Shown in pieces: positions 6,588-12,219 of a DNA stretch of 12,219 nucleotides. Location: NCBI GenBank assembly GCA_945872325.1, contig CAMBZY010000043.1, positions 1-12,219 of the forward strand, in the 5' to 3' direction. The notes beneath the pieces are model-generated. The model saw only the letters and a program-made list of their open reading frames with translations. It did not search any database and was not told where the DNA came from. A program made the position numbers and the translations under genes. Positions within the stretch are counted from its first letter, which is position 1. Each line of letters opens with the position of its first letter. This DNA comes from Candidatus Kuenenia stuttgartensis (GTDB lineage Bacteria; Planctomycetota; Planctomycetia; Isosphaerales; Isosphaeraceae).

Positions 6588-8552
6588 TTATCGCGAAGGC
6601 TGAACGGCAGCTACCTGGCCGTTTGCCGATTCGTGATATTCGGAAGTGTTGAATTCTAAGCCGGCAAGGCGTGCCAGACTGAGGGCTGACCGATAGATAC
6701 CGGCCTCATCAAGCCCGACCTCAGCCAACTGTTCGTCACGTTCTGCATGAAGGATATATTTGTCAGGCAATCCCAGGCGTCGAACATGTGATGTGGAAAT
6801 TCCCGCATCGTTCGCAGATTCCAGAACAGCCGACCCGAAGCCGCCCATCAGGCAGCCTTCCTCAATGGTCAGAACGAATCCGGATTCTTCGATGGCCTTG
6901 TTGATGGTTGCGCTGTCCAGAGGCTTGATAAACCGGGCGTTGACCACACCCACCCTCAGGCCATGATCGTCGCGCAGACGCTTGGCCACGCGGGTGGCTG
7001 ATCCCAGGAATGCTCCACAGACAATCAGCATGCCGTCTGTTTCCCAGTCAAGAACTTCGGCCTGACCGGTTTCAATCGGCTGAAACTCGCGCTGGATTGT
7101 CTCAACATTGGTCTTGGGGTAACGTATCGATGTCGGTGAATCAAGCGCCAAAGCATATTCCAGCATTGGCTTTACGTCCATTTCGTCGCCAGGTGCCATG
7201 ACCACCATATTAGGCAGCATACGCATGTAAGCGATATCGTAAGTGCCGTGGTGGGTTGGCCCATCGGCACCAACCACTCCAGCACGGTCGAGCGTGAACA
7301 GGACTGGCAGATTCTGGAGCGAAACTTCCTGGAAAATATTATCGAACCCGCGCTGCAGGAAGGTGCTGTAGATATCGACGACAGGCCTGGCACCGGCCTT
7401 GGCCATCCCGCCCGCGAACGCTACGGCATGACTTTCGCAAATTCCGGTATCGAAGAAACGCTCAGGATAGGCGTCGCGAATTTTCTGGAGTTTGTTGCCT
7501 TCGCACATCGCCGCGGTGATGATCGAAACCTTTGGATTAACGGCCATGATCTCCAACAGGGATGCACTGACTGTGTCAGTATAAGCCTTGCTTGAGGATG
7601 ACTTTAAGTGGACAACACCACATTCGTCGTCGGTCTTGAACGGCGATGGGGCGTGGAATTTTACTGGATCAGCAGCAGCCGGTTCAAATCCGTGCCCTTT
7701 TTCGGTCAGGACGTGAAGCAGAACGGGTCCGTTGAGGAGCTTGACCTTTTCGATGTAGTGGCGAAGCGTTTTGAGGTCGTGACCGTCGATCGGGCCTAGA
7801 TAAGTAAAGCCCATCTCTTCAAACAACATGCCGGAGCCAAGAATTCCGCCCTTGATGGCATCCTTGAAATGTCGGGCCCAACTGGCGGCTTCATCCCCGA
7901 CCAACGGGATATTTGGGATGAAGTTTCGCAGGCGCTTGTTGATATCGTTGTAGGCCGATGTCATACGAACTCTGTCGAGATATTGGGCGAGGCCGCCCAC
8001 TCTTGGACAGATCGACATCTTGTTGTCGTTTAAGACCAGCAGAAATTTCTTGTTCAAACCAGCTGCATTGTTCATCGCCTCGTAGACCATTCCACAGGGC
8101 AGGGCACCATCGCCGACAATCGCCACACTGTAGCGGTCCGGTTCGCCCATCACATCGTCGCCTGCCTTGAGGCCGAGCGCTGTGGAGGCAGCTGCACCGG
8201 CATGGCCGGTCATGAAGAGGTCGAATTCGCTTTCGGCAGGGTTCGGGTAGCCCATCAGGCCGCCCTTGGTCCGAATCGAGGGCAGTTCAGCGGCTCTGCC
8301 TGTGATCAGTTTATGGGGATAAATCTGGTGACCTGTGTCCCAGATGATCCGATCTTTGCGGAAGTCGAAAGCGATGTGAAGGGCGAGACACAGCTCAACC
8401 ACACCCAGATTGCTGGCAAAGTGGGCCGGACGGCTGCCAACGACACGAATCAGCTCGGCACGCATTTCAGCGGCCAGCTGCTCGAGTTCCTTCTCGGAAA
8501 GGGCCTTCAGATCCGAAGGTCCAGCGATTCGCGGCAAGATGGCGTTGGCCAT
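6588..8552 (-). CDS. dxs: 1-deoxy-D-xylulose-5-phosphate synthase
   Basis: This thiamine-diphosphate enzyme condenses pyruvate and glyceraldehyde 3-phosphate to 1-deoxy-D-xylulose 5-phosphate, the first step of the MEP isoprenoid pathway. It has 654 residues; the family is typically about 620-640. The N-terminal domain shows HFASNLGVVEL from 44, DTGHQIYPHK from 72, and the cofactor motif GDGA at 147-150 with NDN at 175-177. The central domain has the catalytic Glu373 in GICESHA, then YSTFLQRGFD, DRAGVVGADGPTHHG (422-436) and PNMVVMAP. The C-terminal transketolase domain is about 505-630. Unusual points are GHAGAA at 116-121 where most Dxs have GHSSTS, NDNKMSICP for NDNEMSISP, and ESHA for EQHA. 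The ATG at 8552 starts 2 bp after the ispA stop, with AAAGGGA 9 nt upstream inside ispA. A TTG two codons earlier is possible but less likely. Pyruvate dehydrogenase E1 and transketolase are excluded by the full set of Dxs motifs. Confidence 0.95.
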   Translation of the reverse strand: MANAILPRIAGPSDLKALSEKELEQLAAEMRAELIRVVGSRPAHFASNLGVVELCLALHIAFDFRKDRIIWDTGHQIYPHKLITGRAAELPSIRTKGGLMGYPNPAESEFDLFMTGHAGAAASTALGLKAGDDVMGEPDRYSVAIVGDGALPCGMVYEAMNNAAGLNKKFLLVLNDNKMSICPRVGGLAQYLDRVRMTSAYNDINKRLRNFIPNIPLVGDEAASWARHFKDAIKGGILGSGMLFEEMGFTYLGPIDGHDLKTLRHYIEKVKLLNGPVLLHVLTEKGHGFEPAAADPVKFHAPSPFKTDDECGVVHLKSSSSKAYTDTVSASLLEIMAVNPKVSIITAAMCEGNKLQKIRDAYPERFFDTGICESHAVAFAGGMAKAGARPVVDIYSTFLQRGFDNIFQEVSLQNLPVLFTLDRAGVVGADGPTHHGTYDIAYMRMLPNMVVMAPGDEMDVKPMLEYALALDSPTSIRYPKTNVETIQREFQPIETGQAEVLDWETDGMLIVCGAFLGSATRVAKRLRDDHGLRVGVVNARFIKPLDSATINKAIEESGFVLTIEEGCLMGGFGSAVLESANDAGISTSHVRRLGLPDKYILHAERDEQLAEVGLDEAGIYRSALSLARLAGLEFNTSEYHESANGQVAAVQPSR

Positions 8553-8554
8553 GC

Positions 8555-9454
8555 TCAATGATCCCTTTCGACGATTTGGTGAGCTAAAGCGCGGAGACGA
8601 TCCGCACGCTCATCAAAGATATTCAAGGCAGAGATGGCCGAATCGGCTAGTGTACGGGCGTGAGCCCGACTCGATTCCACGCCAATCAGGCCGGGGTAAG
8701 TCCACTTACCCAGCCCTGAATCTTTCCCGACACGCTTGCCCATTTTGGCTTCATCACCTGTGGCGTCCAATAGGTCGTCGACCACCTGAAAGGCGAGTCC
8801 GACAGACCAACCGTAACGCTCCAGCGCATCCTTCTGCTCATCCGAAGCTTTCGCAACGGTCGCACCTAACCTCAACGCAGCACACAATAAAGCGCCGGTT
8901 TTGCGGCGATGTATGGCTTCCAGTTCTTCCAGATTCGAATCGGTCCGATCCTCAGCCGCAAGGTCTGCCATCTGACCCGCCACCATGCCGCATGGGCCAG
9001 CTGCATCGGCGAGAATCTGGACACATTCGCCGACTACGTCCAGAGGTTTCTGCTCACGAGCCACCACCTCAAACGCCAGAGTCAGTAGCCCATCACCGGC
9101 CAGAATCGCGGTAGCCTCGTCGTAAGCCTTGTGGCAGGTGGGCATTCCGCGCCGAAGATCGTCGTCGTCCATCGCCGGCAGGTCATCGTGGATTAACGAA
9201 TAGGTGTGGATCATCTCAAGGGCCACGGCTACGGGCATGGCTTGATCGCCTGATACTCCGCAGGCTTCAGCGGACCAAATCGCCAGAATGGGCCTGAGCC
9301 GCTTCCCACCAGCCATCAGGCTGTAACGCATGGCTTGTGCGAGTCGGTTCGGGCATCGGCCGTTGTCCATCGGGCTATCGGCGATGGAGTATCGCTCCAA
9401 GCCTTTTTCAACAAGGACTTTAGCTCGCTTCAGTTCGTCACTGAGGTCGACCAT
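8555..9454 (-). CDS. ispA: Polyprenyl (farnesyl or geranylgeranyl) diphosphate synthase
   Basis: This cytoplasmic trans-prenyltransferase condenses isopentenyl diphosphate with allylic diphosphates. From the ATG at 9454 it has 299 residues, the same as E. coli IspA. GGKRLRP is at 49-55. The first Asp-rich motif, DDLPAMDDDDLRRG, begins at Asp90, and the second, FQVVDDLLD, has Asp226, Asp227 and Asp230. GQMADL at 160-165 and RKTGALL at 184-190 complete the family pattern. Tyr and Ser at the fifth and fourth positions before the first Asp motif match bacterial short-chain synthases; C15 against C20 product length cannot be settled from sequence. The frame stays open for 49 more codons up to 9601, but that extension is His-rich and unlike the family. 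GGAG 8 nt before the ATG at 9454 supports the shorter start. It lies between xseB and dxs, the same order as in E. coli. Confidence 0.93.
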   Translation of the reverse strand: MVDLSDELKRAKVLVEKGLERYSIADSPMDNGRCPNRLAQAMRYSLMAGGKRLRPILAIWSAEACGVSGDQAMPVAVALEMIHTYSLIHDDLPAMDDDDLRRGMPTCHKAYDEATAILAGDGLLTLAFEVVAREQKPLDVVGECVQILADAAGPCGMVAGQMADLAAEDRTDSNLEELEAIHRRKTGALLCAALRLGATVAKASDEQKDALERYGWSVGLAFQVVDDLLDATGDEAKMGKRVGKDSGLGKWTYPGLIGVESSRAHARTLADSAISALNIFDERADRLRALAHQIVERDH

Positions 9455-9462
9455 GACCTCTA

Positions 9463-9466
9463 CTCC
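9463..9466 (-). promoter_or_regulatory. Ribosome binding site that decides the ispA start
   Basis: GGAG on the minus strand lies 8 nt before the ATG at 9454. It selects the start that gives the canonical 299-residue protein over the in-frame ATG codons at 9511, 9598 and 9601. The 279 bp between this gene and the xseB stop then become mostly a spacer in which I see no other gene. Confidence 0.55.
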
Positions 9467-9733
9467 ATGTCTTGCTGTTGGGTCGTGCATCGCCGATGGA
9501 TGATGGTTCATTCGAACGACGCCTTGATTAGGATCATAAGCTGCTGAGTGACGATGTGCATCAATCTTTATATGTGCAGGAACTACGGCTGTTGGCATCA
9601 TTCTGGCAAGACTTCACCCAAATGTCCACGCCAAGCTGCGTTATCTATCCGCAATCAGTCGCTAGCTCTTGCCAGGCTTGCCCTGATTGCCAAAGTGCGG
9701 CACCTGATGGGCACAGATTGAGGATTCGTGGTG

Positions 9734-10039
9734 TCAGAAAAAGTCCTCTTTTGACGCCCGTTTCTTGGCTTGAGGCTTCATGGCCTCAGGTGTATCCACA
9801 TCTAGTTGAAGGGGCTGGGTCTGGATCGTTCCGTCCGCTTCAATTGCGTTGAGTTTTTCGACTTTCGCCTGGGCTTGCCCCAAAATGGTTCGGCACTTCT
9901 GGACCAGCCCAATCCCATTTTGATAGGAAGCGAGCGATTCATCCAAGCTCAGCCGGCCAGACTCGAGAGCCGCCACGCAATCGCCCAATGCCTTATACTG
10001 AGCCTCGAAATTCAGCTCTTTGCTCTCTTCAGCAGCCAT
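9734..10039 (-). CDS. xseB: Exodeoxyribonuclease VII small subunit
   Basis: This small helical subunit binds XseA to form exonuclease VII, which degrades single-stranded DNA from either end into oligonucleotides. It has 101 residues against about 80 in E. coli. The conserved helical hairpin is residues 10-64: NFEAQYKALGDCVAALESG, then LSLDESLASYQNG, then KCRTILGQAQAKVEKL. The extra length is a polar C-terminal tail (about 65-101) ending in a basic patch, PQAKKRASKEDFF. The ATG at 10039 has only GGGA about 10 nt upstream as a ribosome binding site. It is the first gene of the xseB-ispA-dxs-nadK cluster. The gene upstream is divergent, so xseA is not adjacent on that side and must be elsewhere in the genome. 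Confidence 0.9.
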   Translation of the reverse strand: MAAEESKELNFEAQYKALGDCVAALESGRLSLDESLASYQNGIGLVQKCRTILGQAQAKVEKLNAIEADGTIQTQPLQLDVDTPEAMKPQAKKRASKEDFF

Positions 10040-10326
10040 TGGTGATTAATCCCTGAGGTGATCTGGCTTATTCCATTCCTTCGAATCCCATGGCCTTTTA
10101 TACACATTACATGAAATTTTCGCGATAGTGTGCTTGCTATGTTCGCTGCTTTTCAACGATTCTGAAGCGTTGATTTTTAGACAAAGAATCAGAACTCTCG
10201 CAAGCCATTCAACATTCATGTAGGATAAGTTCAATACCTGCCCATGCTTGCTTCCAAGCTGCATATACTGATCTGATCCAACCGGGCATTGCCTGCCTGA
10301 TATTTACTGAACAGGAGTGTCGCACC
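10040..10326. promoter_or_regulatory. Divergent intergenic region with promoters for xseB and the dehydrogenase gene
   Basis: This 287-bp gap must hold the start signals for both flanking transcription units. Candidate -10 boxes are TATAAA on the minus strand (complement of 10097-10102, 57 nt before the xseB ATG) and TATACT on the plus strand (10264-10269, 57 nt before the ATG at 10327). Neither has a convincing -35 partner. AGGAG at 10313-10317, 9 nt before the ATG at 10327, is a strong ribosome binding site. A TCAACG/CGTTGA inverted repeat at 10153-10173 is followed by five T residues on the plus strand. No gene is visible. Confidence 0.35.
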
Positions 10327-12219
10327 ATGCCTCATAAAAAATTGTTTCATGCCAAGTCTATTGGATTTGGATCGATCCTGGTCTTATGCATGGCAGTGCT
10401 CACATCCCCGTTTTCTACCGCAGCCGAGCCGGCTCGCTGGACAACTTCCCGGATGGCTGGAAGTCCCGAACCACCGTTGCCCTATCGGATTAAACCCGCT
10501 TATCCAAAACTTGTATTTGATCGCCCTGTACTGATCGAACCCGTGCCTGGTACGAAGCTTCTGATGGTAGGCGAGGTGGCCGGGAAACTTGTTACGTTCG
10601 AAGATCGCGACAATGCGACCGAAAAAACGGTTGTCGGCGACATAAAAACAAAACACGCCGATACATCTGCACTTTATGGGCTTGCCTTTCACCCGAAGTT
10701 CACAGCCAATCGTAAGGTCTATATCTGCTATGTTGTCGGGGGAGAGCTGCCGGAAGGCACGCGTCTGTCTGAATTTATGATGACTGATTCCACACCTCCA
10801 CGACTCCGGCTTGAGACCGAACGACCACTCCTGTCCTGGAAAGGTGGCGGCCATAACGGCGGAGCTTTGGCATTTGGCCCGGATGGCAAACTTTATATTT
10901 CTACAGGCGATGCCGGCCCCGCCAGCCCGCCCGACCCAGCCCGAACCGGTCAGGATGTGACAGACCTGCTTTCAAGCATTCTCCGGATTGATATCGATCA
11001 AACCTCTGCAAAACTGCCTTATGTGATCCCTCAGGATAATCCGTTCGTTGGCCTGCCCAACGTTCGGCCCGAGATTTGGGCCTACGGGTTCCGAAACCCC
11101 TGGAAAATCACGTTCGACTCCAAATCAGGCGACCTTTGGGTAGGCGACGTTGGTTGGGAGCTCTGGGAACTGGTTCAGCGAGTGGAACGAGGGGGTAACT
11201 ACGGGTGGTCGGCCATGGAAGGGCGCCAACCAGTCCACAAAAGCATAGCAACCGGCCCTTCACCGGTTCGCCCACCAACGATTGACCACCCGCACAGTGA
11301 AGCAGCTTCGATCACGGGTGGCTATGTCTATCATGGCAAAGAACTTCCAAAATTAAATGGTCATTATGTTTATGGCGATTATCAATCGGGATTTGTCTGG
11401 GCGGCCAAGTGGGACGGCGTCAAAGTGGCCAAGCTCGAAAAAGTTGCAGAATCGGGCCTGAGGCTCGTCAGTTTCGGGCTCGACCATTCCGGTGAACTCC
11501 TGATGGTAGAGCACGATCGCACCAACCAGCTCTACAGACTTGAGGCCAATCCGGTTGCTGTGACTCAAATCGCGACTCAAAACTTTCCCGTAAAACTCAG
11601 TGATACAGGTCTTTTTGCGGACTTGGCTGGAATGGTTCCGCAAGCGGGTGTGATGCCATACGAGGTCAATGCGCCAGCCTGGATGGATGGAGCAAAGTCC
11701 ATTCAGCATATGGCGATACCTCCCAAAGGACGTCTCGAAATCGATCCAACGGGTGGTCAGTGGAGATTGCCTGATGGATCAGTTCTAGCCAAGACGGTCA
11801 CCCTGAAAGTTCCCGGCTCGGAAAAGCCCCGCCGGATGGAGACCCAGATCCTTTTGCGCCAGGAAGGTGCCTGGTCAGCCTATTCCTACCTCTGGAACGA
11901 TCAGCAAACAGATGCCACTCTGGTACCTGCCGAGGGGGCATCGGTGATGGTGGATCTGGAGGATCAGGAAAACGGTGGGACGAAATATCGTTCACGCTAC
12001 CGGGTTTCCTCGCGGGCCGAATGCGTTTTGTGCCATAACCCGTGGGCTGAGGCCAAAACGACAGTCTATGGGCGTCAATCGGCCTCTCCACTGGGTCTGA
12101 ACAAGTCTCAGCTAGATCATCCAAAACCTGAACGACACAAGGCTTATCAGGAACTTGCCAACTGGGCCACAGGTACAGCGACAGAAGTTCCGAAAGCGGA
12201 TCCAGCGCGTACTCTTTAC
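10327..12219 (+). CDS. Secreted PQQ-type glucose/sorbosone dehydrogenase fused to a c-type-haem domain (truncated at the right edge)
   Basis: The frame is open for 631 codons from an ATG with AGGAG 9 nt upstream, and runs off the window. Residues 1-33 are a signal peptide (KK, a hydrophobic core at about 12-27, cut near TAA/E). Residues of about 50-400 form a soluble quinoprotein glucose/sorbosone dehydrogenase beta-propeller. It shows GGGHNGGALAFGPDGKLYIS from 173 (His176 matches the proposed catalytic base), GFRNPW, GDVGWELWELV, GGNYGW, and a late GGYVYHG followed by GHYVYGDY. From about 420 (FPVKLSDTGLFADL) a second module resembles the HNE_0200-type family (TIGR03806): MPYEVNAPAWMDGA, then SYLWNDQQTDATLV. 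It carries a haem c motif CVLCH with Cys566, Cys569 and His570. The protein probably oxidises a sugar or aldehyde outside the cytoplasm and passes electrons to its haem. The substrate and the exact quinone cofactor are unproven. The C-terminus may contain a further haem domain. Confidence 0.92.
   Translation, partial: MPHKKLFHAKSIGFGSILVLCMAVLTSPFSTAAEPARWTTSRMAGSPEPPLPYRIKPAYPKLVFDRPVLIEPVPGTKLLMVGEVAGKLVTFEDRDNATEKTVVGDIKTKHADTSALYGLAFHPKFTANRKVYICYVVGGELPEGTRLSEFMMTDSTPPRLRLETERPLLSWKGGGHNGGALAFGPDGKLYISTGDAGPASPPDPARTGQDVTDLLSSILRIDIDQTSAKLPYVIPQDNPFVGLPNVRPEIWAYGFRNPWKITFDSKSGDLWVGDVGWELWELVQRVERGGNYGWSAMEGRQPVHKSIATGPSPVRPPTIDHPHSEAASITGGYVYHGKELPKLNGHYVYGDYQSGFVWAAKWDGVKVAKLEKVAESGLRLVSFGLDHSGELLMVEHDRTNQLYRLEANPVAVTQIATQNFPVKLSDTGLFADLAGMVPQAGVMPYEVNAPAWMDGAKSIQHMAIPPKGRLEIDPTGGQWRLPDGSVLAKTVTLKVPGSEKPRRMETQILLRQEGAWSAYSYLWNDQQTDATLVPAEGASVMVDLEDQENGGTKYRSRYRVSSRAECVLCHNPWAEAKTTVYGRQSASPLGLNKSQLDHPKPERHKAYQELANWATGTATEVPKADPARTLY

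Noticed and set aside
8410..9114. 234-codon open frame on the plus strand opposite dxs and ispA
   Set aside because: It is antisense to two clear conserved enzymes, has no recognisable domain, and its product is rich in Arg, Pro, His and Ser, as expected from the complement of coding DNA.
10153..10178. Terminator-like hairpin (TCAACG/CGTTGA followed by five T) on the plus strand
   Set aside because: The stem is only 6 bp with a 9-nt loop, and no plus-strand gene lies upstream for it to terminate.
10386..10389. Possible lipobox Cys in the dehydrogenase signal peptide (Cys21)
   Set aside because: The preceding residues LVL do not fit a lipobox, where a small residue is needed just before Cys, and a normal cleavage site follows near residue 33.

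Overview
The window looks like chromosomal DNA of a planctomycete. Three things suggest this: a sugar-dehydrogenase protein carrying a cytochrome-like C-terminal half of the type common in that phylum, a Dxs with variant motifs, and weak or absent Shine-Dalgarno sequences in front of most genes. This is inferred from gene content; no ribosomal RNA or other marker is present. Most of the window is ordinary, intact, densely coding sequence. I see no transposase, integrase, tRNA, CRISPR array or phage gene.

Layout, left to right. (1) Positions 1-4169, minus strand: a chemosensory operon transcribed in the order cheA, cheW, mcp. CheA and CheW overlap by 4 bp. The receptor runs off the left edge just after its HAMP domain. 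CheA has no recognisable P2 domain and carries two CheW-like (P5) domains in tandem. (2) Positions 4170-4578: non-coding, with a 13-bp tandem repeat that also forms a strong dyad. (3) Positions 4579-5056, minus strand: a single small gene for an exported 141-residue Ala/Pro/Lys/Gln repeat protein. It has a near-perfect ribosome binding site and a textbook intrinsic terminator. (4) Positions 5057-5663: about 600 bp without a confident gene, holding three successive dyads just upstream of a candidate promoter for the small gene. (5) Positions 5664-10039, minus strand: a housekeeping cluster transcribed xseB, ispA, dxs, nadK. (6) Positions 10040-10326: a divergent intergenic region. (7) From 10327 to the right edge, plus strand: a secreted PQQ-type glucose/sorbosone dehydrogenase fused to a c-type-haem domain, truncated by the window.

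How the genes work together. The receptor would sense an extracytoplasmic signal and, through CheW, control CheA; the response regulators and adaptation enzymes must lie outside the window. In the second cluster, Dxs makes 1-deoxy-D-xylulose 5-phosphate, the entry point of the MEP isoprenoid pathway, and IspA condenses the resulting C5 units to farnesyl or geranylgeranyl diphosphate. NadK makes the NADP on which the next MEP enzyme (Dxr) depends. XseB is the small subunit of exonuclease VII and is a common genomic neighbour of ispA and dxs. The dehydrogenase-cytochrome would oxidise a sugar or aldehyde outside the cytoplasm and pass electrons to a haem.

I did not find a convincing new multi-gene system. 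The least explained items are the small repeat protein, the dyad-rich region upstream of it, and the tandem repeat/dyad upstream of cheA.
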